Source: Bradyrhizobium sp. WSM1417 (GTDB lineage Bacteria; Pseudomonadota; Alphaproteobacteria; Rhizobiales; Xanthobacteraceae). From it: 64,000 nucleotides of DNA. Position 1 is the stretch's first letter. Each line of letters begins with the position of its first letter. The DNA is taken from the NCBI RefSeq assembly GCF_000515415.1, contig NZ_KI911783.1, positions 6,063,831 to 6,127,830 on the forward strand, written 5' to 3'. This document shows, in pieces, positions 53,715-62,135 of the stretch. Below the pieces are notes generated by a model that searched no databases, was not told the DNA's origin, and saw only the letters and a program-made list of their open reading frames with translations. A program made the translations under genes and the position numbers.

Positions 53715-54880
53715 GCTTTCAGACGGTGCCGCGCCGACCAGATCAGCAGCGCGCCGGCAGCGGCCATTGCGGCCATGACGTAATAGAGGCCGTCGCCGAT
53801 GCGGGCGTAAATCGCGCCTGACGCGATCGAAGTTGTCGCACCCAGAAGCCCGTTGCACGCGGCGTAGTAGCCCTGCCCCCGCGCGATCTGATGCGACGGC
53901 ACGCGCTGCACCAGCAGACTCATGGTGCCGAGAATGGTCATCCCGAAGGTCAGGCCGTGGCCGAGCTGCACGACCGCCAGCAGCACGAGCGGCGGATCGT
54001 GCGCGGTGACGACCCAGCGCACAACCGCGCTCGCGCCCCCGATCGCCATGAGCGCGGACGGATGCAGCGAGAAGCGCGGCGACAGCGCGAACACGATGAT
54101 CTCGGCGATCACCCCCAACGTCCAGAGCCCCGCGATCGTCAGCCCGCCGAGACCCTGGGCCTGCCAATTGATGGCCGAGAACGTATAATACGCGACATGA
54201 CTGCCCTGGATCAGCGCGGCCGAAACGATGATGGCCCAGAAGCCGGCATCACGCAGCAGCGCCTTGCCGGCATGCGCCACTGTCGTCCTTGGCCTGACAT
54301 CGTCGAGCGGCTGCAGCAGCATGCCGGCGGCGACCGCAACAACAGCCCAGGCGACGATGATCCAGATCAGATCGCGCGCCGCGATGTGGTCCACGAGATA
54401 GCCGCAGGCGAGCGAGCCGGCCGCGAAGGCTGCCGAGCCCCACAGCCGCACCGGCCCGTAATCGAGGCCGTAGCGGGCGACACCACGCAGCGCATAGGCG
54501 TCGGTCAGCGGCATGGTCGGCGTCCACATTATGCAGGTCAGCGCATAGATCAGGAACAGCGCCAGCGGCTGCTGCTGCAAGCCGACCGCCGTAAACCCGA
54601 TCGCCGTCGCCAGCACGGACACCATCATGCCGGCGCGAATCGCATGTCGCTTTTCGGCAAAGGCGGTGACCTGCGGCAGCGTGGTGAAGCGTGTGATCGC
54701 AGGCAGCGCGTTGATGAGGCCGATCCAGGCCGCGTCGATGCCGATCGCCTTCAGCCAGACCGGAAAGAACGGCAGATGCGTTCCCGACACCGCGAACACG
54801 GCCGAATAGAAGAGCGCGAGGCTCACGGCGAATCGCCGCTTCCGAGATGCTGCGATGGGGATTTGTGATTCGCCTGCCAT
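53684..54880 (-). CDS. MFS transporter, HcaT/LacY-like
   Basis: 398 residues from ATG 54880 (MAGESQIPIAASRKRRFAVS). A 12-helix MFS protein of the LacY/nucleoside-H+ symporter-like group (resembling 3-phenylpropionate transporter HcaT): SAVFAVSGTHLPFFPVWLKAIG, GPVRLWGSAAFAAGSLACG and QLGHGLTFGMTILGTMSLL. The substrate is unknown. The open frame upstream to 56434 is antisense to the next gene and not part of it. The 3' end overlaps the epimerase gene tail to tail by 31 bases. Confidence 0.85.
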   Translation of the reverse strand: MAGESQIPIAASRKRRFAVSLALFYSAVFAVSGTHLPFFPVWLKAIGIDAAWIGLINALPAITRFTTLPQVTAFAEKRHAIRAGMMVSVLATAIGFTAVGLQQQPLALFLIYALTCIMWTPTMPLTDAYALRGVARYGLDYGPVRLWGSAAFAAGSLACGYLVDHIAARDLIWIIVAWAVVAVAAGMLLQPLDDVRPRTTVAHAGKALLRDAGFWAIIVSAALIQGSHVAYYTFSAINWQAQGLGGLTIAGLWTLGVIAEIIVFALSPRFSLHPSALMAIGGASAVVRWVVTAHDPPLVLLAVVQLGHGLTFGMTILGTMSLLVQRVPSHQIARGQGYYAACNGLLGATTSIASGAIYARIGDGLYYVMAAMAAAGALLIWSARHRLKAHPQSDESGG

Positions 54881-54955
54881 CAAACCAATTGCGATTCGGC
54901 CGATATCGTGGTGATCGTTACAGTAACGCGTACTGATTTGCGCGACGAGATTGAC

Positions 54956-56344
54956 ATGGCCAACGAAGCATTCGCCCTCTCGCCTATGTCTGCCCGCGCG
55001 GCCGAGCCGAACGAGCAGGATTACGACGCGATCCGCGAAGCCTTCCTGGAGACCGCACGCGGCCGCTGGTTCCTCGGCGAATACGCCAAGCGCAACCGCA
55101 ATGCGGATACCCGCATGGTGCTCGACGCGGTCGCGAAAATCGAAGAAACCCTTGCGGCACAGCGCCAACCCGTGGTCGAGGACCGCCTGCCCCAGGCGCT
55201 GGTCGCGATCCGGCACGCGATCCGCGAAGCCGAGACGATCGCGATCGCGGCGTTCGATCCCGGGGCGATCGAGGCGAGCCTCGCACCGATCCCGCGCGGC
55301 CTGCGCATCATCAAGGAGATCTCCTGGCGCTGGCGCGAGATCGGCGCCGACGGGCGAATCTGCGACCTGATTGATTCGCAGCTCGCCTCGATCGAGGCGG
55401 CCTGTGCGCAGGTTGCGACCATCGACCCCCGCGCCGACCTCAAGGCCGCATTCGATCTGCTCAAGAACCGGATCGACCAGACCGACGCTGACGCAACGCC
55501 GCAGGCCGCGCCCCCCTCGCCGGCTCCGGTGCAGGACGCACCCTCGCCCGTTGCGGAAGCTCCGCCTGCCGAGGCCGCGCCTGCGGCGATGGCCAGCGAA
55601 GCAACCGTGGCTTTTACGGAGGCGCCGCAGGACATCGCGGAGGCGATCGGGCCCGAAGCCGCCGTGGAGGCGGTCGACGTCGCTGCTGCCTTCTCTGTTG
55701 CCGAGCAGGCGACGGACGTCGCCCTGGAGCAGGCGACCCTCGCCGAGAGCCGGATCGCGCCTGAAGACATCGCTTTTGAAGAGCCGGCCACTGAGGCCTT
55801 CGCGGAGGTGACGGACGAATTTTCGCTCGACGCCGCCGCCGAGGACGAAGCCATCCTCGAGGCCATCGCGCTGGAGATGGCCGCGCCAGATCCGGAATTC
55901 GACGAGATCATCGAACCGGTCGAGATGGAAGCGACGGTTCCGGAGCCGGTGGTTGTGGAGGCCGCAGCGCCCATCGCAGCCGAGATACCGGAGCCGATCG
56001 CACCAGAGCCGGTCGCACCGGAGCCAGTCGCCGCCGCAGCGATCGTGGAGGAGCCTGTAGAGGAAGCGCCGATCGCGATGGAATCGCTGGCGCGCCTCAC
56101 CAACGCCATTGCGGAAGCCGCCGCCGAAGTGATGGAGCAGCCGGCGCCGGTGATGGCCGCCACCGCCACATTCGGCGCGGCGCAGGCCACGACGCTGCCG
56201 ATGCCCTCGCCGGTTCCGGAAGCCTCGCTCGGCGCCACCATCCTCGCCAGCGGCATCCTGCAAAAGCCCCGCGCCGCCGCCAACGATCCCATGGCGCCCA
56301 TCCGCCGCATGACCCAGGCCGAGAAGATCGCGTTCTTCTCGTAA
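54956..56344 (+). CDS. Acidic Ala/Pro/Glu-rich protein with conserved N-terminus
   Basis: 462 residues from ATG 54956; the frame opens at 54908. Residues about 20-65 (YDAIREAFLETARGRWFLGE plus a following YAKRNRNADTRMVLDAVAKI) form a helical conserved segment I recall from Rhizobiales proteins of unknown function. Residues about 185-410 are low complexity with repeated EPVAPEPVA-like units and very acidic. The extreme C-terminus (PMAPIRRMTQAEKIAFFS) is again ordered-looking. A scaffold or polar role is a guess. The next gene starts 10 bases after its stop. Confidence 0.72.
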   Translation: MANEAFALSPMSARAAEPNEQDYDAIREAFLETARGRWFLGEYAKRNRNADTRMVLDAVAKIEETLAAQRQPVVEDRLPQALVAIRHAIREAETIAIAAFDPGAIEASLAPIPRGLRIIKEISWRWREIGADGRICDLIDSQLASIEAACAQVATIDPRADLKAAFDLLKNRIDQTDADATPQAAPPSPAPVQDAPSPVAEAPPAEAAPAAMASEATVAFTEAPQDIAEAIGPEAAVEAVDVAAAFSVAEQATDVALEQATLAESRIAPEDIAFEEPATEAFAEVTDEFSLDAAAEDEAILEAIALEMAAPDPEFDEIIEPVEMEATVPEPVVVEAAAPIAAEIPEPIAPEPVAPEPVAAAAIVEEPVEEAPIAMESLARLTNAIAEAAAEVMEQPAPVMAATATFGAAQATTLPMPSPVPEASLGATILASGILQKPRAAANDPMAPIRRMTQAEKIAFFS

Positions 56345-56354
56345 GGGGGCAACC

Positions 56355-56708
56355 ATCTCCTCCACCGCAGACACCCTCACCCTCTGGCGTCCCGTCGGTC
56401 CGAAAGAGCTGGAGCTGATCCAGCAAACGGGCATGCGCGCGTTTCCGCCGCGCCTGCCCGACCAGCCGATCTTCTATCCAGTCTTGACCGAAGACTACGC
56501 CATCAAGATCGCGCGCGACTGGAATGTCCCGGCGAGCGGCTCGGGCTTCGTGACACGTTTCGAGGTCGAGCGCAGTTTCGTCGCCAAGTACGACGTGCAG
56601 GAGGCGGGCGGCCGCTCACATCTGGAGTACTGGATTCCGGCCGAAGACATCGGTGCCTTCAACGCCGCAATCGTCGGCCTGATTGAGGTCGTCCGCAGCT
56701 TCCCTTAG
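56355..56708 (+). CDS. Small conserved protein with probable ATC start
   Basis: 117 residues if translation begins at ATC 56355, 91 if at ATG 56433. The codons from 56355 read ISSTADTLTLWRPVGPKELE, matching the N-terminal TLWRPVG-x-x-ELELI block of the family often annotated ADP-ribosylation/crystallin J1. AAGGGGG lies 5 bases before the ATC, whereas ATG 56433 has no ribosome site. The body (FPPRLPDQPIFYPVL, KIARDWN, EYWIPAEDIGAFN) is also typical. It sits 10 bases after the preceding gene. ATC starts are rare, so a base error for ATG is possible. Confidence 0.78.
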   Translation: MSSTADTLTLWRPVGPKELELIQQTGMRAFPPRLPDQPIFYPVLTEDYAIKIARDWNVPASGSGFVTRFEVERSFVAKYDVQEAGGRSHLEYWIPAEDIGAFNAAIVGLIEVVRSFP

Positions 56709-56727
56709 CCGCCGCGCGCTCAGACCA

Positions 56728-57087
56728 TCACCCGCAATTCCACACCGCACCGATCGGCGTCCGCGTCCAGCACGGCCCAAAACTGCCGCCATTGTAGCGG
56801 CCGCCGCCGAAGCCGGGCCGGCCGAAATAGCGCCACTCACCATCCCAGCCGTAATATTGCGGGACCGGATCGATGTACCAATGGCGCCGGTCGCTGGGCG
56901 ACATCCGCCGCATCGCTTCCTTCTGCTTATAGAGCGGAATGCTGTTGCTCAGCGGCTGGCGATAGCCGGGCAGGAAGCCATAGCCATGCCAGGCTTGCTT
57001 GGGACGCTTTTGGATCGAAGCAGCCGGCGCGACAGCCGGCAGCAGCGACAGGACGATAGCGACAGATAGACACATAAGGCGCGACAT
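56728..57087 (-). CDS. Small secreted aromatic-rich protein
   Basis: 119 residues from ATG 57087; the frame opens at 57123. MSRLMCLSVAIVLSLLPAVA is a signal peptide with a cleavage region near PAAS. The mature protein is rich in Tyr/Trp/Gly (YYGWDGEWRYFGRPGFGGG) with two late cysteines (FGPCWTRTPIGAVWNCG). It resembles other small exported proteins of Bradyrhizobium. Function unknown. Confidence 0.72.
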   Translation of the reverse strand: MSRLMCLSVAIVLSLLPAVAPAASIQKRPKQAWHGYGFLPGYRQPLSNSIPLYKQKEAMRRMSPSDRRHWYIDPVPQYYGWDGEWRYFGRPGFGGGRYNGGSFGPCWTRTPIGAVWNCG

Positions 57088-57209
57088 GGACCGACCATAA
57101 ACAGTCGGATGCCGGCAGGCCATTCAAATTCGGGTGGGCGATGTAACAAAGCCCATCGCGAAACCGAAGAGATCGGGAACGGAAATCCATCACCGAGGGT
57201 CAGGGAAAC

Positions 57210-57527
57210 ATGATTGGCGAAGTGATTGTCATTGGCGATCTGCAATTGCGTGACGGCGCCTCTGTCGACGAACACGACCGGCTCGGCGCGCGCATGTACG
57301 ACATCGTCAGCCGCCTCCCCGGCTTTCTGTCGGTCAAGTCGTTCAAGGCCGACGACGGCGAGGAGCTTACCGTCTTCCGTTTTGCCTCGGAGGAAGCGCT
57401 CGAAGCCTGGCGCACCCATCCCGAACATGTCGAGACGATGAAGCGGGGACATGCCGAATTCTATGCCAGCGGCTTCCTGCAGATCTGCAAGGTGATCCGC
57501 GAGGTCGGACCGTTCGCGCACGCGTGA
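57210..57527 (+). CDS. Antibiotic biosynthesis monooxygenase (ABM) domain protein
   Basis: 105 residues. ABM/ferredoxin-like fold: an IGDLQLRDGASVDEHDRL start and SRLPGFLSVKSFKADDGEEL followed by TVFRFASEEALEAWRTHPEH. Such small dimeric proteins include quinol monooxygenases and heme-degrading enzymes; the exact activity is unknown. GAGGG is upstream of the ATG. Confidence 0.85.
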   Translation: MIGEVIVIGDLQLRDGASVDEHDRLGARMYDIVSRLPGFLSVKSFKADDGEELTVFRFASEEALEAWRTHPEHVETMKRGHAEFYASGFLQICKVIREVGPFAHA

Positions 57528-57557
57528 CGCGGTTCCGCATCGTTCGATCGTGCGCTA

Positions 57558-58001
57558 CTAGCTGATCACGCCCTTCCTGATCAGGAAGCATCCATAGCCC
57601 CTGCTGTCGCCGACCTGCACGACGCCAAAGCTCGCCGCCGCCGCGCGATAAAAATCCGGCCGCGAGAGTTTTCCGGGCGTGACCGGCCGGCCGGCGGCGC
57701 GTTCGATTTCGGCGAGCACCGCGCGCTGCACGTCGGGGACGCGGTCGGGATCGTCGACCGGCATCATCACGCGCACCGGATCGGGATCGAAATCGTCGAG
57801 CGGATAGACCGACATGATGGCGCGGATCGCGGTCTCCATGCGCATGCCCGGCAACTGGATCAGGCGCCGCGAATGCGTGCTCTGCGCGATGCGTGCCGCC
57901 GGGTGATTGGCATCGACGAAAACGAGGTCGTCGCCATGGCCCATGGAAGCCAGCAGCCAGAGCAGGTCGGGCGTGAGGATCGGATCGATCGATTTCAGCA
58001 T
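57558..58001 (-). CDS. FucU/RbsD-family sugar mutarotase
   Basis: 147 residues from ATG 58001 (MLKSIDPILTPDLLWLLASM). GHGDDLVFVDANHPAARIA is the RbsD/FucU signature with the catalytic His, and YGCFLIRKGVIS at the end carries the other active-site Tyr. These enzymes interconvert sugar anomers, L-fucose in FucU. The open frame to 58154 is ignored because it lacks the family start. No fucose catabolic gene is adjacent. Confidence 0.87.
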   Translation of the reverse strand: MLKSIDPILTPDLLWLLASMGHGDDLVFVDANHPAARIAQSTHSRRLIQLPGMRMETAIRAIMSVYPLDDFDPDPVRVMMPVDDPDRVPDVQRAVLAEIERAAGRPVTPGKLSRPDFYRAAAASFGVVQVGDSRGYGCFLIRKGVIS

Positions 58002-58165
58002 GTGACGGACTGTCCTCCCATTGCGCGCCCACCTTGGCAGGTTCCAAGCGTGATTCAGATCACGCAGCCTAGCATGGTGATGGGGATCACGGACCTCAAA
58101 CTCGAACGCGGCCAAGCTTCCCGGCAACCAATCTCGTATCGAGATCAGTGCCAAAGGAGCACGCC

Positions 58166-59959
58166 ATGTTCCGCCTAAAACCCTTCCTGATGACGGCCAG
58201 CCTGCTGGGAAGCCTGTTCGGCTTCGCCTGCGGCCCTGTTTCCGCGCAAGTCGCCCCGGTCGAGCCGGCCCCCACCGCGCTGCAAGGCCCGGAACAGCGG
58301 GTGGCGCTGGTGATCGGCAATTCGAACTACCAGAACGCGCCGCAGCTCGCCAACCCCGACAATGACGCGGAGTCGATGGCGAAGTTCCTGAATTCGGCCG
58401 GGTTCGAAGTGGTCGCCGCGACCGACCTCACCCAGAACGACATGCTCCGCGTGGTGCAGGACTTCTCCGCCAAAGTGTCAGCGCGCGGTCCGAACACGGT
58501 TGCGATGGTCTACTACGCCGGTCACGGCGTGCAGCTCGCCGGCGAGAACTACCTCGTTCCCGTCGACGCCAAGGTCTCGAGCCAGACAGAGCTCGTCAAC
58601 AACTCCGTCCGCCTGGTCGACGTGATGTCGACGCTGGAGACGATCCCGAGCCGTATGCGCATCGTCATCCTCGATGCCTGCCGCAACAACCCGTTCCCGA
58701 ACGTGAATGATGCCGGTCGCGGCTTGGCCATTGTCGATGCGCCGAACGGTTCGATTGTCGGTTACTCGACCGCGCCGGGCGCGGAAGCGCAGGACGGCAC
58801 CGGCGGCCACAGCCCCTACACGCAGGCCTTCCTGAACGTCGCGCGCGAGCCCAACGTGCCGATCGAACAGCTGTTCAAGCGCGTGCGCCTCGAAGTGAAC
58901 CAGACCACCAGCGGCGCGCAGATCCCGTGGGAGAGTTCGTCGCTGACGTCAGACTTCACCTTCTTCGGCGACACCGCTGTTGCCGCCAACCGCGCGCCGG
59001 TGAATGCGCCTGTGGTGCAGATGGCCTCCAACCTGCCGAGCCGCTCGACCCGCCAAGCCTATGATTACGTCGTGTCCGAAGCCCGGCCGGAGTACTATCA
59101 GGAGTTCATCACGATGTATCCGCACGACCCGCTGTGTGATCACGTCCGCTGGCTGCTCAACAACCTGCTGCTCACGCAGGCCTGGCACAAGACGGTGCTC
59201 GCGAACTCGCCGGTCGCCTACAAGAACTTCTACGACAGCTACGGCAACACGCCCTATGCGCAGGTCGCGCTGAAGCTCCAGATGCAGCCGAAGCAGATCC
59301 CCTTGATGCAGGCGACCAAGTTCCTGGCGCCGCAGAATATCGCCCCGACCTTCAAGATCGGCAATCTCGGCCAGCCCAAATACATGCCGCTGCAGCAGGG
59401 TAATGGCGGCGCGCAAGTGAACGGCAATTTGCCGATCGTGCAGAAGTCGGGCGACAACAACGGCATCGGCAAGCTCGGCAATGGCGGCCAGATCTTCAAC
59501 CTGCCGGCGGGCAACAACCAGCCGAACGGCACGCCGTCGCAGACCCCGGGCAAGATCGTCACCCTGCCCGCGCCGACCAACAGCACCAACAACAATGGCG
59601 GCATCGGCAAGATCGTGACGCTGCCTGCGACCAACAAGACGCCGAACGGCACTGCCAACGGCACAACTAATGGCAATCCTGGCAAGGTTGTGAGCATGCC
59701 GGTGAATGTCGGCAAGGGCGGGACGACCATCGATACGAAGCCCGTCAACGTTCAGACCCAGACCAACCCGATCCGCATCAACAACGGCGCGAAGATCAAC
59801 AACAACCCGGTGAACAAGGTGCAGGTGCAGAACAACAACCGCCCGCAGTTCAATGAGACCAATCGCATGGTCAACAATGGCGGCAACAACTTCCGGCAGT
59901 CGATGAACCAGAGCCAGGGCGGTAACGGCGGCAACAACCACCGCGGCTTCATGCACTGA
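58166..59959 (+). CDS. Secreted caspase-like (C14) protein with Asn-rich tail
   Basis: 597 residues from ATG 58166 with AAAGGAGC upstream. MFRLKPFLMTASLLGSLFGF begins a signal peptide ending near VSAQ. The caspase-like p20 domain has ALVIGNSNYQNAPQL, catalytic His in VYYAGHGVQLAGENYL and Cys in VILDACRNNPF (about 175). Residues about 395-597 are Asn/Gly/Pro/Thr-rich with repeated GKIVTLP units. A terminator follows. Orthocaspase-like proteases cleave after Arg/Lys; the target and the function outside the cell are unknown. Confidence 0.88.
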   Translation: MFRLKPFLMTASLLGSLFGFACGPVSAQVAPVEPAPTALQGPEQRVALVIGNSNYQNAPQLANPDNDAESMAKFLNSAGFEVVAATDLTQNDMLRVVQDFSAKVSARGPNTVAMVYYAGHGVQLAGENYLVPVDAKVSSQTELVNNSVRLVDVMSTLETIPSRMRIVILDACRNNPFPNVNDAGRGLAIVDAPNGSIVGYSTAPGAEAQDGTGGHSPYTQAFLNVAREPNVPIEQLFKRVRLEVNQTTSGAQIPWESSSLTSDFTFFGDTAVAANRAPVNAPVVQMASNLPSRSTRQAYDYVVSEARPEYYQEFITMYPHDPLCDHVRWLLNNLLLTQAWHKTVLANSPVAYKNFYDSYGNTPYAQVALKLQMQPKQIPLMQATKFLAPQNIAPTFKIGNLGQPKYMPLQQGNGGAQVNGNLPIVQKSGDNNGIGKLGNGGQIFNLPAGNNQPNGTPSQTPGKIVTLPAPTNSTNNNGGIGKIVTLPATNKTPNGTANGTTNGNPGKVVSMPVNVGKGGTTIDTKPVNVQTQTNPIRINNGAKINNNPVNKVQVQNNNRPQFNETNRMVNNGGNNFRQSMNQSQGGNGGNNHRGFMH

Positions 59960-59980
59960 TCGCGGTCGGCCACACATAAC

Positions 59981-60012
59981 AAGGGCAGAGCGGTGACGCT
60001 CTGCCCTTCTTC
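59981..60012. terminator. Terminator between caspase and threonine dehydratase genes
   Basis: AAGGGCAGAGC/GCTCTGCCCTT stem with a 6-base loop, followed by CTTC. It lies 21 bases after the caspase stop and 20 bases after the end of the convergent dehydratase gene. Confidence 0.75.
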
Positions 60013-60031
60013 ATATCAGAAGATTAGATTA

Positions 60032-61015
60032 TCAGGCCACCAGCTCGGAAAACAGATCGGCATCGACATTGCCGCCTGAAAGCACAATGACGACGTTCTT
60101 GCCGGCAACATCAAGTCGTCCCGCAAGCAGCGCGGCAAGACCCACCGCTCCGCCCGGCTCCACCACGAGCTTCAGCTCGCGATAGGCAAACGCGACGGCC
60201 GCGCCGACTTCCTTGTCCGACGCGGTGACGCCGCGCGCGAGCAGCTTGCTGTTGATTGCAAACGTCATCTCGCCGGGAATCAGGGCCATCAGCGCATCGC
60301 AGATGGTGCGGCCTGCCGGCCCGTGCGGCTCGCGATGACCTGCGGTCAGCGACAGGCCGTGATCGTCGAATGCCTCGGGTTCGGCGACGACGATTTGCGC
60401 CAGCGGAAAACGCGCCTTCACAGCCGTTGCAACGCCGGCGATCAGACCGCCGCCGGAGGCCGGGGCGACCACGATGTCGGGCGCGAGACCGAGTGCCGCC
60501 ATGTCCTCGGCGATCTCGCGGCCGGCGGTGCCTTGGCCGGCGATCACGAAGGGATCGTCGTAGGGCCTGACCAGCGTCGCGCCGCGCTTCTCGGCGATGC
60601 CGCGCGAGATCGCCTCGCGGTCGTCGCGGTCGCGGTCGTACAGCACGACCTCGGCACCGTAGGATTTGGTACGCTCGCGCTTCGACGACGGCGCATCCGC
60701 AGGCATCACGATGGTCGCCTGCATGTCGAGGATCTTTGCCGCCGCCGCCACGCCCTGGGCATGGTTGCCGGAGGAGAACGCGACCACGCCGCCGGCGCGC
60801 TTGTCCTGCGGGATCGAGGCGACCTTGTTGAAGGCACCGCGGAACTTGAACGAGCCGGTGCGCTGGAGCATCTCCGGCTTGAGATAGACCTTTGCGCCGA
60901 CGCGTTCGTTGAGCACGGGAAAGGACAACAGCGGCGTGCGGACGGCGAAGGGGGCGATCACGCGCGCTGCGGCATCGATATCGGCAGGGCCGATCGGGAG
61001 GAGCTGTTCTGTCAT
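60032..61015 (-). CDS. Threonine/serine dehydratase (PLP)
   Basis: 327 residues from ATG 61015. PLP Lys in LQRTGSFKFRGAFNKV, the SGNHAQGVAAAAKIL loop and the Gly-rich phosphate cup GGGLIAGVATAV are typical of fold type II dehydratases. It deaminates threonine to 2-oxobutanoate or serine to pyruvate. No C-terminal ACT domain is present, so it resembles the catabolic, isoleucine-insensitive form (or a serine racemase-like enzyme). Confidence 0.9.
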   Translation of the reverse strand: MTEQLLPIGPADIDAAARVIAPFAVRTPLLSFPVLNERVGAKVYLKPEMLQRTGSFKFRGAFNKVASIPQDKRAGGVVAFSSGNHAQGVAAAAKILDMQATIVMPADAPSSKRERTKSYGAEVVLYDRDRDDREAISRGIAEKRGATLVRPYDDPFVIAGQGTAGREIAEDMAALGLAPDIVVAPASGGGLIAGVATAVKARFPLAQIVVAEPEAFDDHGLSLTAGHREPHGPAGRTICDALMALIPGEMTFAINSKLLARGVTASDKEVGAAVAFAYRELKLVVEPGGAVGLAALLAGRLDVAGKNVVIVLSGGNVDADLFSELVA

Positions 61016-61078
61016 GCCTGATGTTATCGCGGCGGATGAGGCGCGGGCAAGGCATCTCCGCGCGAGCATTCTGGGCTC

Positions 61079-62122
61079 TCAGGCGACGAATCGCGCCGGC
61101 TCCGCCCCGTTCCGGCCGGGCATCACGGCGCCGACCGCCAAAATGCTGTCGACAAAGGCCCGGGCCGAGGCCTCCCAGGTGTAGTTGGCGGCGAATTCGA
61201 CGCAGTCCTGTCGGGAGATGTCGAGCGCGGCGAAGCAGGCGCTGCGCAGATCGTGATCGAGCGCGCCGACCGGCGCGTCGCCGATCACGTCGCGGGGCCC
61301 CTTCACCGGAAACGCCGCGACCGGCAGGCCGCTCGCGAGCGCTTCGAGCAGGACCAGGCCGAACGTGTCGGTCTTGCTCGGAAACACGAAGACGTCGGCG
61401 GCGGCGTAAATGTCCGCCAGTTCCTCGCCGTGCTTTTCGCCGAGGAAGATCGCGTCCGGATAGGCCTCCTCCAGCGCGACACGCGCCGGGCCGTCGCCGA
61501 CGATCACCTTGGTGCCGGGCAGGTCGAGGTCGAGGAACGCCTCGAGATTCTTCTCCACCGCGACCCTTCCGACCGAGAGGAACACCGGCGCCGGCAGGCA
61601 CAGATCGATCGCGCGGGGATGGAACAGATGGGTGTCGACGCCGCGAGGCCACAGCGCGACATTGTCGAAGCCGCGCTCGGTCAGCTCGCTGGCGAGCGCG
61701 GGCGTTGCCGCCATCACGGCGCGGCTGGGGCTGTGGAATCGGCGCAGCGCCCGCCAGATCAGCGAGCCCGGCACCGGCACGCGGGCGCGGACATATTCGG
61801 GAAAGCGGGTGTGGAAGCTGGTCGTGAAGGGCAGCTTGCGCTGGCGGCAATAGCGGCGGACCATCAGGCCGATCGGCCCCTCGGTCGCGATGTGGATGCT
61901 GTCGGGGTGCGCCTCTTCGATCAGCTTCGCGATTCTGCCCGGCCGCGGCATGGCCAGCCGCACGTCACGATAGCTCGGCATCGCAAAGGTGCGGAACGAT
62001 TGCGGCGTCAGGAACGAGAATTCGACGTCGAGGCTTTTGGCGGCGTCCGCAAGTTTGGTCAGCGTCCGAACCACACCGTTGACTTGCGGGTGCCAGGCGT
62101 CGGTCGCGACCAGGATGCGCAT
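61079..62122 (-). CDS. agt: GT4 lipid glycosyltransferase (Agt-like)
   Basis: 347 residues. N-terminal GT-B start RILVATDAWHPQVNGVVRT, mid-protein FTTSFHTRFPEYVRARV, and the C-terminal donor site VFVFPSKTDTFGLVLLEALASG (E-x7-E). In rhizobia and marine alphaproteobacteria the plcP gene is followed by agt, whose product glycosylates the diacylglycerol released by PlcP. Here it follows the phosphoesterase gene by 13 bases on the same strand. Donor sugar (glucose or glucuronate) cannot be told. Assignment leans on this arrangement. Confidence 0.72.
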   Translation of the reverse strand: MRILVATDAWHPQVNGVVRTLTKLADAAKSLDVEFSFLTPQSFRTFAMPSYRDVRLAMPRPGRIAKLIEEAHPDSIHIATEGPIGLMVRRYCRQRKLPFTTSFHTRFPEYVRARVPVPGSLIWRALRRFHSPSRAVMAATPALASELTERGFDNVALWPRGVDTHLFHPRAIDLCLPAPVFLSVGRVAVEKNLEAFLDLDLPGTKVIVGDGPARVALEEAYPDAIFLGEKHGEELADIYAAADVFVFPSKTDTFGLVLLEALASGLPVAAFPVKGPRDVIGDAPVGALDHDLRSACFAALDISRQDCVEFAANYTWEASARAFVDSILAVGAVMPGRNGAEPARFVA

Positions 62123-62135
62123 CAGGCTGCCTTTG

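Noticed and set aside
54881-56434. N-terminal 518-codon extension of the minus-strand MFS gene
   Set aside because: It is antisense to the acidic Ala/Pro-rich gene and has no domain; MFS proteins of this group start at 54880.
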